Source: Avoscillospira_A sp052117125 (GTDB taxonomy: Bacteria > Bacillota > Clostridia > Oscillospirales > Oscillospiraceae). From it: a stretch of 64,000 bases of DNA. Location: NCBI RefSeq assembly GCF_052117125.1, contig NZ_JBQKJT010000004.1, forward strand, positions 124,001 through 188,000, given 5' to 3'. The translations under genes were made by a program, and so were the position numbers. The notes under the pieces were generated by a model. It made no database searches. It was not told the DNA's origin and saw only the letters and a list, made by a program, of their open reading frames with translations. Numbering within the stretch: the first letter of the stretch is position 1; each line of letters starts with the position of its first letter. Positions 32,552 to 39,727 of the stretch are shown piece by piece.

Positions 32552-33763
32552 TTATGCCCGGTCCAGAATCTGGCCGATCATGGTGTCCACCATCATCAGC
32601 ATTCTGGGCAGATGGAACGGGCCTTTAAACGTGGAGCCCTTGGCGGCAGGCATGGTGGGCTTGCCGTCGCGGCGCAGATAGCCGTACCACTCGCCGAATT
32701 CGTCGTCGGCGAAGTACGTCTTGCAGTAATCCAGAGTCTTGTTGAACCACTCCAGATACTCCTCACAGCCGGTGTCGCGGTAGAGCATCATGGACGCGAT
32801 CATAATCTCATTGTGGGGCCACCACAGCTTCATATCATGCTCATAGGACTCCGGAGGATTGCCCAGGCAGTCGATGAAGTACAGCAGACCGCCGTACTCC
32901 TTATCCCAGCCGGCGTTGATGGCCAGATCAAAAATCTTCCGGGCCGTGTCAAACTGTTCTTTGTTGCCGGTGCGGTTGGCATCCTCCATGAGGAACCAGG
33001 AACACTCAATGTCGTGGCCGGGGTTGACGATACGGCCCTCGGTGACCTCGCCGCGGAATTCGCCGTTGGGACCCACGTTCTCCAGCGTGCAGCCCAGCTC
33101 CGGCTTGAAGTGGTATTTGAAAATCTCCTCCACGCACTTGGCGGCTCTTTCATTATAAATAGCCTCCTGCTCCGGGTCCACGCGGCGCAGGACGGAGGTG
33201 ATGTTCAAATAGATCATGGGGTTGGCCAGGCCGCGGCCGCTGCGGGTCTCGGGAATGGTCTTGGGACCCAGGCCCGTGGGGTCCTGGATCAGACCCTGAT
33301 TCAGCTTCCAGATCAGGTCGTACGCCGCTCTTGCCCGCTCCAGGCAGACCTTGTCGCCGGTGACGCCGTAATATTCAGCGTTGGCAATGGCGTAAAAACC
33401 CTCGGAGAAGCAGTAGCGGCGCTGACGCAGGGGCTTGCCGTCGCCGGTGACCGTGAAGTACATGCGGTTGCCGGCGGCACGGTTGATGCAGAACTTCTCC
33501 AAAAAGTCCAGGCAGCTCTTACTGGCGGCCAGCCACTCCTCCTTGACGCCGTAGGTGGCGCAGAGGGCCGCAAAAGTCCAGGCGCAGCGGCCCTGCATCC
33601 ACACGCTCTTGTCGGTGGAATAGACCTTGCCCTCCCGGTCCAGACAGGTATAGACGCCGCCGTTGACGGGGTCCATGCCATGCTTGAGCCAGAAATTTAC
33701 ACTCTTGTCCAGTTGATCCCGGACCCATACGCGATGTTCCGTCAATAATTCCTTGGTATTCAT
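32552..33763 (-). CDS. AGE-family N-acylglucosamine 2-epimerase
   Basis: The 403-residue (alpha/alpha)6-barrel protein matches the renin-binding-protein/AGE family: NGGVYTCLDREGKVYSTDKSVWMQGRCAWTFA, CFSEGFYAIANAEYY, NPGHDIECSWFLMEDA with the catalytic His region and KLWWPHNEIMIASMMLY with the second His. AGE enzymes interconvert ManNAc and GlcNAc without phosphorylation. Next to nanA and nagAB it would turn the ManNAc released by NanA into GlcNAc. The ATG at 33763 has AAAAGGAG upstream. It has its own promoter, divergent from the ROK-like kinase gene. Confidence 0.9.
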   Translation of the reverse strand: MNTKELLTEHRVWVRDQLDKSVNFWLKHGMDPVNGGVYTCLDREGKVYSTDKSVWMQGRCAWTFAALCATYGVKEEWLAASKSCLDFLEKFCINRAAGNRMYFTVTGDGKPLRQRRYCFSEGFYAIANAEYYGVTGDKVCLERARAAYDLIWKLNQGLIQDPTGLGPKTIPETRSGRGLANPMIYLNITSVLRRVDPEQEAIYNERAAKCVEEIFKYHFKPELGCTLENVGPNGEFRGEVTEGRIVNPGHDIECSWFLMEDANRTGNKEQFDTARKIFDLAINAGWDKEYGGLLYFIDCLGNPPESYEHDMKLWWPHNEIMIASMMLYRDTGCEEYLEWFNKTLDYCKTYFADDEFGEWYGYLRRDGKPTMPAAKGSTFKGPFHLPRMLMMVDTMIGQILDRA

Positions 33764-33831
33764 GGGTATATAACTCCTTTTCATTCCAAAAAACTCCAGG
33801 CGGCCCCCATGGCCGTCGTATTGGTGCATCC

Positions 33832-33860
33832 ATTTTACCACTGTCGAAAGATTTTTTCAA
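33832..33860 (-). promoter_or_regulatory. Sigma-A promoter of the epimerase-rpiR unit
   Basis: On the minus strand TTGAAA (33855-33860) and TAAAAT (33832-33837) are separated by 17 bp. The candidate operator at 33845-33859 lies between and over these hexamers. Confidence 0.75.
33845..33859. promoter_or_regulatory. Candidate RpiR-family operator 3
   Basis: CGAAAGATTTTTTCA differs from TGAAA-N5-TTTCA only in its first base and overlaps the -35 region of the epimerase promoter, where binding would repress transcription. Confidence 0.5.
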
Positions 33861-33862
33861 CA

Positions 33863-33887
33863 AATATTATTTTTTGAAAATAATATT
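33863..33887. promoter_or_regulatory. Perfect 25-bp AT-rich palindrome in the divergent promoter region
   Basis: AATATTATTTT and AAAATAATATT are perfect 11-bp arms with a 3-bp spacer. The palindrome lies between the divergent promoters of the epimerase and the ROK-like kinase and includes TGAAAATAAT, a half site of the operator found at 31472. It could coordinate both genes. Confidence 0.55.
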
Positions 33888-33897
33888 CTGTTTTATA

Positions 33898-33926
33898 GTG
33901 ACAAACTGGAAAGAACGTGGTATACT
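33898..33926 (+). promoter_or_regulatory. Sigma-A promoter of the ROK-like kinase gene
   Basis: GTGACA (33898-33903) and TATACT (33921-33926) are separated by 17 bp. Confidence 0.75.
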
Positions 33927-33973
33927 ACCGTAAAAACCAAGGGCTTTTTGCCGTCATTTGGAGGTTTTATACA

Positions 33974-35347
33974 ATGAATTGCTATGGTATTGAAGTTGCC
34001 CCGCGCCACATTCCGGCACTGGACCCCAACTATGCGCCCCTGGGTCTGTTCAACCGGGCCTTTCTGAAAACTGCCCGCAAGCCTCTGGGCCTGGCGGTGG
34101 AGCGTTCCAACGGTCAGGTGGCCGTCTGTGAGACGTTCATCCACGGCACGCCGGACATGGCCGAGGCCGACCGCTACTATGTGGACCGTCTGGTGAAGAC
34201 GCTGCTCTGGATGAAGGGCGGCTTCCGCGTGTATGTCCGCGGCGATGAAACCGTGTATGAAACGCTGAAGGCAGCCTATACCGCCGAGGGCTCCCGTGCC
34301 TTTGACGCCGACTTTATGGCCCGGGTCTACGAGCGGCCCTTTGAAGTTGTTTCCTGCGACACGCTGCCGGAGGAGAAGAACAATCCCCAGGCCATCGGCC
34401 GCCATCTGAACGGCTGCCGCATCGGCTTCGATGCCGGTGGTTCTGACCGCAAGGTGTCCGCCGTTATCGACGGTGAGAGCGTCTACTCTGAGGAAGTGGT
34501 CTGGTTCCCCAAGACCACCGCGGACCCCGACTACCATTACCAGGGCATTGTGGATGCCATGAAGGCCGCCGCCGCCCATATGCCGAGAGTGGACGCCATC
34601 GGCGTTTCCTCCGCCGGTGTGTACATCGACAACCGCACCATGGTGGCCTCCCTGTTCCTGAAAGTGCCCCAGGACCTCTTCGACGCCAAGGTGAAGGATA
34701 TCTACCTGCGGGCCGCCAAGGAATTCGGCGACGTGCCCATTGCCGTAGCCAACGACGGCGACGTGACAGCCCTGGCCGGCGCCATGAGCCTGGAGGATAA
34801 CAATGTACTGGGCATCGCCATGGGTACCAGCGAAGCCGTTGGTTATGTAGACAGCCACGGCAACATCACCGGCTGGCTCAATGAACTGGCCTTTGTCCCC
34901 GTGGACGCCAACCCCGCCGCCATGGAGGATGAATGGTCCGGCGATATCGGCTGCGGCGTCAAGTACTTCTCCCAGGACGGCATTATCAAGCTGGCCCCCG
35001 CTGCCGGTATTGAGCTGGACGAAAGCCTGTCCCCCGCTGAGAAGCTGAAAGTGGTTCAGGGTCTTATGGAGGAGGGCGACAAGCGCGCCGCCGCCGTGTA
35101 CGAGTCCATCGGCGTGTATCTGGCCCATGCCCTTTCCTATTATTATGAATTGTACGGCTACAAGTACGTGCTGCTGCTGGGCCGCGTTATGTCCGGCAAG
35201 GGCGGCGATTTGCTGCTGTCCACCTGCAAGGACGTTCTGGCCGATGAGTATCCCGAAGTCAGCAAGGCCGTGCGCCTGACGCTGCCCGACGAGAAGTTCC
35301 GCCGGGTGGGCCAGTCCGCCGCCGCCGCTTCCCTGCCGGAGCTGTAA
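33974..35347 (+). CDS. ROK-like sugar kinase, divergent
   Basis: This 457-residue protein has an actin-like kinase core placed late in the chain: phosphate-1 motif GFDAGGSDRKVSAV (residues 151-164), VDAIGVSSAGVYIDN, catalytic Asp261 in AVANDGDVTALAG and GIAMGTSEAVGYVD for phosphate-2. About 145 residues precede the core, and the ROK zinc motif (HxCxCGxxGC) is not recognisable. In this locus the missing step is phosphorylation of GlcNAc, which would suit it; that is inference. GGAGG lies nine bases before the ATG. Confidence 0.78.
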   Translation: MNCYGIEVAPRHIPALDPNYAPLGLFNRAFLKTARKPLGLAVERSNGQVAVCETFIHGTPDMAEADRYYVDRLVKTLLWMKGGFRVYVRGDETVYETLKAAYTAEGSRAFDADFMARVYERPFEVVSCDTLPEEKNNPQAIGRHLNGCRIGFDAGGSDRKVSAVIDGESVYSEEVVWFPKTTADPDYHYQGIVDAMKAAAAHMPRVDAIGVSSAGVYIDNRTMVASLFLKVPQDLFDAKVKDIYLRAAKEFGDVPIAVANDGDVTALAGAMSLEDNNVLGIAMGTSEAVGYVDSHGNITGWLNELAFVPVDANPAAMEDEWSGDIGCGVKYFSQDGIIKLAPAAGIELDESLSPAEKLKVVQGLMEEGDKRAAAVYESIGVYLAHALSYYYELYGYKYVLLLGRVMSGKGGDLLLSTCKDVLADEYPEVSKAVRLTLPDEKFRRVGQSAAAASLPEL

Positions 35348-35350
35348 GCC

Positions 35351-35989
35351 ATGGCCTCCCTCTTTGATCCGGAGCGGCCCCTCTGGCGGGGGCTGGGAAC
35401 GCTGGCCGATGTGCTGGTCCTCAGTGCCATGTGGTTCACCGCTTCCCTGCCCCTGTTTACCCTGGGCGCATCCACCACGGCCCTCTATGACGCCGTCTCC
35501 CACTGTCTGCGGGGCGGCGACTCGGGTCCATGGCGGCGATTTCTCCGGACCTTCCGGCGGGAGCTGCTTCCCTCCAGTCTTTTGACGGTGGTCTTCGGTT
35601 TCCTGCTGGTTCTGCTGTACCGGGGCCTTGCCCTCCTGTGGCGGGGACAGGTGGCCGGAATATCCGGCGCGCCGGTGATGCTGGCCGTCTATGCCGTGGC
35701 CCTGGTTATCCCCACGGGGATGTTCCTGTGGATGTGGCCCTTGCTGTCCCGGTTCACCTTTACGCCTTTGGCGCTGGTGAAGACAGCCCTCCAGTTCACC
35801 TTTGCCCATCTGGTAGGCACGGTGATTCTGGTAGTTGTGACCCTTTTTTCCGTGCTGGTGACGGCATGGCTCCTCTTTCCCATGCTGTTTCTCCCCTGTC
35901 TGACAGCTCTGGTGTGGACCGTGCCCGTGGAACGGGCCTTTCGCCGCCATCTGCCGGCAGAGGACCAGGACAATCACGAAAGCAATTGA
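35351..35989 (+). CDS. YesL/DUF624 family membrane protein
   Basis: The 212-residue protein has four to five hydrophobic helices (VLVLSAMWFTASLPLFTLGASTTALYDAV is the signature first hairpin, then LLTVVFGFLLVLLY, LAVYAVALVIPTGMFLWMW, LVGTVILVVVTLFSVLV). DUF624 proteins accompany sugar ABC transporters and glycoside catabolism genes in Firmicutes, but their function is unknown. It begins three bases after the ROK-like kinase stop codon, so the two are co-transcribed and end at the terminator at 35993. Confidence 0.88.
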   Translation: MASLFDPERPLWRGLGTLADVLVLSAMWFTASLPLFTLGASTTALYDAVSHCLRGGDSGPWRRFLRTFRRELLPSSLLTVVFGFLLVLLYRGLALLWRGQVAGISGAPVMLAVYAVALVIPTGMFLWMWPLLSRFTFTPLALVKTALQFTFAHLVGTVILVVVTLFSVLVTAWLLFPMLFLPCLTALVWTVPVERAFRRHLPAEDQDNHESN

Positions 35990-35992
35990 GAC

Positions 35993-36032
35993 AAAACCCG
36001 TGTGCGCCCCTGTGGGCTCACACGGGTTTTAC
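35993..36032 (+). terminator. Terminator after the kinase-DUF624 unit
   Basis: AAAACCCGTGTG (35993-36004) pairs with CACACGGGTTTT (36019-36030), with an inner GCCC/GGGC. The stem ends in TTTT. Confidence 0.85.
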
Positions 36033-36084
36033 ATTGCTGCAAGCGACTTTATGAAAGTTTTGACTACAGGTAATTGTGGACTTG

Positions 36085-36149
36085 ATACTTGCGTCATCTC
36101 CGATTATTATCCGTACAGGATGACAAGTATGGACAATTTATGCTATACT
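36085..36149 (+). promoter_or_regulatory. Promoter with flanking inverted repeat for the AT-rich orphan gene
   Basis: ATGACA (36120-36125) and TATACT (36144-36149), spacer 18 bp with a TG-extended -10, lie about 50 bp upstream of the gene. ATACTTG-CG-TCATC (36085-36098) and GATGACAAGTAT (36119-36130) are inverted repeats, the second covering the -35 box. This suggests a bound regulator, possibly self-encoded. Confidence 0.5.
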
Positions 36150-36202
36150 ACAATAAATTCCCAACTATGTAACAATACATAAAAGAGATACGGAGTAAAA
36201 AA

Positions 36203-37141
36203 ATGGATATTGACATATTAAAAAAGCTGCCATACGAAGAGCTACAACAAGTTTATACCACTTATCTAAAATCGCAAAATCTATCGCAGAATACTATTGC
36301 AACCTCAAGAAATGATGCATTCTATCTTTTAAAAAACGATAGTTCTATTGATTTTTGGGCTTTATTATCAGATGCCAATTTTGAGCAAATTTCCAAAGCC
36401 CATCTGCGTACTACATTGACTCGCAGATCTTCGGGGAATATAGAATCTAATTTGAGTAGCTATATGTCCCATCTCCGAAGATTTCGCAGATTTGTTTTTT
36501 CAGACCAGCCTTATGTCCATGTAACGCCAACGCCTGGTGTACACCCTTGTAATAAAACTCCTGATATTCCAACTCCTTGCAAATCAGAACTTGAATTCTA
36601 TCTCAGGCAATGGGAGCAAACAGATTCCTATCACTCCCAAGAAGACGCGCTCAATCGATTATTTTTGAAATATGCTCCTAGAAACACGGATATTGCCGAC
36701 ATTCTTTTGAAAGTAGCCGTGTTGAATGATTTCTACAGCACCAATATTTTTTCTGTTTATCCAGTAGCAAAACATATTCTTTCCTTAAACATAGATTCCC
36801 GTTTACAAGCTGGTGACATATCGCTTATTAATGATATAAAACGTGTAGAAATTGCTGGAAAAGTTAAAAACTTCTATTCTTTTGCCACAAAGTATTGCAG
36901 TCATCATAACCCTGATAATTATCCAATTTATGATAGTTATGTTGATGATATACTTATTTACTTCCGAAATAGAGATCATTTCGCAATGTTTTCCAGTAGC
37001 GACCTCAAAGACTATAAAATCTTTAAGGAAATACTAATCCGCCTTCAGGCGTTTTATTCTTTGTGTGAATACTCGCTGAAACAGCTTGACCAGTATCTAT
37101 GGCAATTGGGAAAGGCATACTTTCCGAAACAATATAAATAA
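36203..37141 (+). CDS. AT-rich orphan gene, protein of unknown function
   Basis: I do not recognise this 312-residue protein. Residues 5-100 (YLKSQNLSQNTIATSRNDAF ... LSSYMSHLRRFRRFVFS) look like the SAM-like core-binding domain of tyrosine recombinases, but no catalytic Arg/His/Tyr domain follows. Residues 106-130 form a proline-rich linker. Residues 135-312 are predicted helical, with a distinctive segment AGKVKNFYSFATKYCSHHNP then YPIYDSYVDDIL. The gene is visibly far more AT-rich than its neighbours, uses AAA, TTA and ATA codons freely, has its own promoter and sits between two terminators. It is probably acquired by transfer. Confidence 0.75.
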   Translation: MDIDILKKLPYEELQQVYTTYLKSQNLSQNTIATSRNDAFYLLKNDSSIDFWALLSDANFEQISKAHLRTTLTRRSSGNIESNLSSYMSHLRRFRRFVFSDQPYVHVTPTPGVHPCNKTPDIPTPCKSELEFYLRQWEQTDSYHSQEDALNRLFLKYAPRNTDIADILLKVAVLNDFYSTNIFSVYPVAKHILSLNIDSRLQAGDISLINDIKRVEIAGKVKNFYSFATKYCSHHNPDNYPIYDSYVDDILIYFRNRDHFAMFSSSDLKDYKIFKEILIRLQAFYSLCEYSLKQLDQYLWQLGKAYFPKQYK

Positions 37142-37188
37142 AAAAGGTCACGGTCCAGCTCTCAAGAGCTGAATCCGTGACCTTTTCA
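37142..37188. terminator. Bidirectional terminator between the orphan gene and the phosphofructokinase gene
   Basis: AAAAGGTCACGG pairs with CCGTGACCTTTT, and CAGCTC/GAGCTG forms an inner stem with loop TCAA. A and T tracts are on both sides. Confidence 0.88.
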
Positions 37189-37212
37189 CATGTGTTTGTC
37201 AAAAACCAGTTT

Positions 37213-38451
37213 TTACTTGGCAAAGACCTTCTTCAGGTTACAGAAGCGGGGCAGGCCGTCCTCCTTGACCATGGGGGTCTCACCCTGGATCAGAGGCAGG
37301 CAGTAGTTGATAAAGTCCTCGGTGACATAGTTGCCCTCGGCGTTGATCCACTCCTTGGGGAACTTCTTCTCAAAGTTGGCCACCTTGTCCAGATCGAACA
37401 GCTTGGTCTTGCAGGTGTAGCCGTTGGTACGGTCACACTCGAAGCCCACCATCTTGCCGGTCTCACCAGCCACAGCGGCCTCAACAGCGGTCTTACCGGA
37501 GTTGAAGGACTCCTGGATGTCGTTGCCGGAAGCGCAATGGGCGGCGCAGCGCTGCAGCAGGCTCAGCTCGATGCCGCGGACCTTGGCGCCGGTCTTCTCC
37601 TTGATGACGTTGGCCAGCAGAGCAGCCAGGCCGCCCAGCTGGGCATGGCCGAAGCCATCGGTGCCGGAGGTCTTGGCCTCGGCAACGAAGGTACCGTCGG
37701 CGTAGTGGACGCCCTCGGAGACAGCCACAATGCAGTTCTTGTTCTTCTCATAACGGGCGGAGACATCGGCCACGAACTTGTCCATGTCGAAGTCCACCTC
37801 AGGCAGGTAGATGAAGTCGGGGCCATCGCCCTTGATGCCGGCCAGAGCGGCAGCGGCAGTCAGCCAGCCGGCGTGACGGCCCATGCACTCGATGATGGTG
37901 ACCATGCCGGTGTCATAGACGTGGGCGTCACGGCTGACCTCCATAAAGGAAGTGGCGATATACTTGGCGGCGGAGGAGAAGCCGGGGCAGTGGTCGGTGC
38001 CGAACAGGTCGTTGTCGATGGTCTTGGGCACACCCATCACGCGGCACTCATAGCCAACCTTGGCCATGTAGCGGGAAACCTTCTCACAGGTATCCATGGA
38101 GTCGTTGCCGCCGTTGTAGAAGAAGTAACGGATGTTGTACTTCTTGAAGATCTCCAGAATGCGCTTGTAATCGGTCTCATCCTCATCGGGATCAGCGATC
38201 TTGTAGCGGCAGGAGCCCAGGGCGGAAGAGGGGGTGTACAGCAGGCGCTCCAGCTCCGCCGGGTCCTCCTGGTCCATGATCATCAGCTCGTCATTGAGCA
38301 CGCCCTTGATGCCGTGGTGGGCGCCGTAGACGGTGGTGATGTTCTCATTCTCCAGAGCGGTCTTGATGACGCCGTATGCACTGGCGTTGATGACCGAGGA
38401 GGGGCCGCCGGACTGGCCGATGACGCATGCGCCCTTGAGTACAGTAGACAT
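37213..38451 (-). CDS. Pyrophosphate-type 6-phosphofructokinase
   Basis: The 412-residue PFK has IGQSGGPSSVINASAYG at the N-terminus. Two diagnostic positions point to pyrophosphate: NGGNDSMDT (Asp117 where ATP enzymes have Gly) and VPKTIDNDL (Lys143 where ATP enzymes have Gly). MGRHAGW and the downstream substrate motifs are intact. It makes fructose 1,6-bisphosphate reversibly with PPi. The gene is divergent from fba with separate strong promoters. The Asn at 116 replaces the usual Asp of GGDDS. Confidence 0.92.
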   Translation of the reverse strand: MSTVLKGACVIGQSGGPSSVINASAYGVIKTALENENITTVYGAHHGIKGVLNDELMIMDQEDPAELERLLYTPSSALGSCRYKIADPDEDETDYKRILEIFKKYNIRYFFYNGGNDSMDTCEKVSRYMAKVGYECRVMGVPKTIDNDLFGTDHCPGFSSAAKYIATSFMEVSRDAHVYDTGMVTIIECMGRHAGWLTAAAALAGIKGDGPDFIYLPEVDFDMDKFVADVSARYEKNKNCIVAVSEGVHYADGTFVAEAKTSGTDGFGHAQLGGLAALLANVIKEKTGAKVRGIELSLLQRCAAHCASGNDIQESFNSGKTAVEAAVAGETGKMVGFECDRTNGYTCKTKLFDLDKVANFEKKFPKEWINAEGNYVTEDFINYCLPLIQGETPMVKEDGLPRFCNLKKVFAK

Positions 38452-38473
38452 AATAATGTTACCTCCTAAACTC

Positions 38474-38493
38474 TTTCACAGTTGGCTGTGAAA
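38474..38493 (-). other. Hairpin in the phosphofructokinase leader
   Basis: TTTCACAG and CTGTGAAA form a perfect 8-bp stem with a TTGG loop, about six bases upstream of the AGGAGGT ribosome binding site. It could act as an operator or affect translation. Confidence 0.45.
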
Positions 38494-38516
38494 ATTACAC
38501 AAATCTTGACAGATAT

Positions 38517-38545
38517 ACTATAGCACATCGTCTGAGAATTGTAAA
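38517..38545 (-). promoter_or_regulatory. Sigma-A promoter of the phosphofructokinase gene
   Basis: On the minus strand TTTACA (38540-38545) and TATAGT (38517-38522) are separated by 17 bp. Confidence 0.7.
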
Positions 38546-38553
38546 TTCATCTA

Positions 38554-38582
38554 TTGCACTTTTCCTCGGATTTTGGTAAAAT
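38554..38582 (+). promoter_or_regulatory. Sigma-A promoter of fba
   Basis: TTGCAC (38554-38559) and TAAAAT (38577-38582) are separated by 17 bp, about 30 bp upstream of the fba start codon. Confidence 0.75.
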
Positions 38583-38613
38583 AAACGAAGATTACTAGTA
38601 AGGAGTGTTACCA

Positions 38614-39582
38614 ATGCCTCTTGTTACAACCACCGAGATGTTTAAGAAGGCTTACGAGGGCGGCTACGCCATCGGCGCTTTCAACGTCAATAACATGGAG
38701 ATCGTCCAGGGCATCACCGAGGCCTGCCGCGAGGAGAAGTCTCCCGTCATCCTGCAGGTTTCCAAGGGCGCCCGCGCCTACGCCAACCACACCTATCTGG
38801 TGAAGCTGGTGGAGGCCGCTGTTGCCGAGTGCCCTGAGATTCCCATCGCTCTGCACCTGGACCACGGCCCCGACTTCGAGACCTGCAAGGCCTGCATCGA
38901 CGGCGGCTTCACCTCCGTCATGATCGACGCTTCCTCCAAGCCCTTTGAGGAGAACATTGAGATCACCAAGAAGGTTGTCGAGTACGCTCACGACCACGGT
39001 GTTGTGGTCGAGGCCGAGCTGGGCACTCTGGCCGGCATTGAGGACGATGTGAAGGTCGCCGCCCACGCCGCTTCCTACACCCGTCCCGAAGAGGTCGAGG
39101 AGTTCGTCTCCAAGACCGGCTGTGATTCCCTGGCCATCGCCATCGGCACCAGCCACGGCGCTTACAAGTTCACCGCCGATCAGTGCACCCGCAACGAGAA
39201 GGGCATTCTGGTCCCGCCTCCCCTGCGTTTCGACGTGCTGGAGGAAGTCTCCAAGCGTCTGCCCGGCTTCCCCATCGTGCTGCACGGCTCCTCTTCCGTT
39301 CCCCAGAACTACGTGAAGATGATCAACGACAACGGCGGCAAGATGCCCGACGCCGTGGGTATCCCCGAGGAAGAGCTGCGTCACGCCGCTCAGCTGTCCG
39401 TCTGCAAGATCAACATCGACTCCGATCTGCGTCTGGCCATGACCGGCACCATCCGTGCCTTCTTCAATGAGCATCCCGATAAGTTCGATCCCCGCGAGTA
39501 CCTGAAGCCCGCCCGTGCCAACATCAAGGAACTGGTTCGCCACAAGCTGGTGAACGTTCTGGGCTGCGCCGGCAAGGCCTAA
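38614..39582 (+). CDS. fba: Class II fructose-1,6-bisphosphate aldolase
   Basis: This zinc enzyme splits fructose 1,6-bisphosphate into two trioses. The 322 residues carry AFNVNNMEIVQGI, the zinc and catalytic region LHLDHGPDFETCKACIDGGFTSVMIDAS, EAELGTLAGIEDDV, GTSHGAYKF and VLHGSSSVPQNY with a further zinc His, and KINIDSDLRLAM. The ATG at 38614 follows AAGGAG. The codon use is strongly biased, with many CGT, GGT and GTT codons in otherwise GC-ending sequence, as expected for a highly expressed gene. Confidence 0.96.
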   Translation: MPLVTTTEMFKKAYEGGYAIGAFNVNNMEIVQGITEACREEKSPVILQVSKGARAYANHTYLVKLVEAAVAECPEIPIALHLDHGPDFETCKACIDGGFTSVMIDASSKPFEENIEITKKVVEYAHDHGVVVEAELGTLAGIEDDVKVAAHAASYTRPEEVEEFVSKTGCDSLAIAIGTSHGAYKFTADQCTRNEKGILVPPPLRFDVLEEVSKRLPGFPIVLHGSSSVPQNYVKMINDNGGKMPDAVGIPEEELRHAAQLSVCKINIDSDLRLAMTGTIRAFFNEHPDKFDPREYLKPARANIKELVRHKLVNVLGCAGKA

Positions 39583-39596
39583 TTGTCCTTTGTATC

Positions 39597-39632
39597 AAAC
39601 AGGAGTACCGCAGCAGCGGTACTCCTGTTTCG
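39597..39632 (+). terminator. Terminator after fba
   Basis: AAACAGGAGTACCGC and GCGGTACTCCTGTTT form a perfect 15-bp stem with an AGCA loop. Confidence 0.85.
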
Positions 39633-39679
39633 TATGTAATGGGGCAATGCTCCCCTTTCCCATGCTGTCCGCAAACGCC

Positions 39680-39716
39680 GAGCGCCCCGGATTCCAGCAG
39701 AATCCGGGGCGCGCTC
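39680..39716 (-). terminator. Probable terminator hairpin after the homoserine dehydrogenase gene
   Basis: GCGCCCCGGATTC (39682-39694) and GAATCCGGGGCGC (39700-39712) form a perfect stem. The T run is weak on both strands, so the terminator call is moderate. It lies 12 bp beyond the stop codon of hom. Confidence 0.55.
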
Positions 39717-39727
39717 GTTTCGGTTGG

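Noticed and set aside
36203..37141. Calling the AT-rich orphan gene an integrase
   Set aside because: Only the N-terminal part resembles a core-binding domain; the catalytic Arg, His and Tyr motifs are not present.
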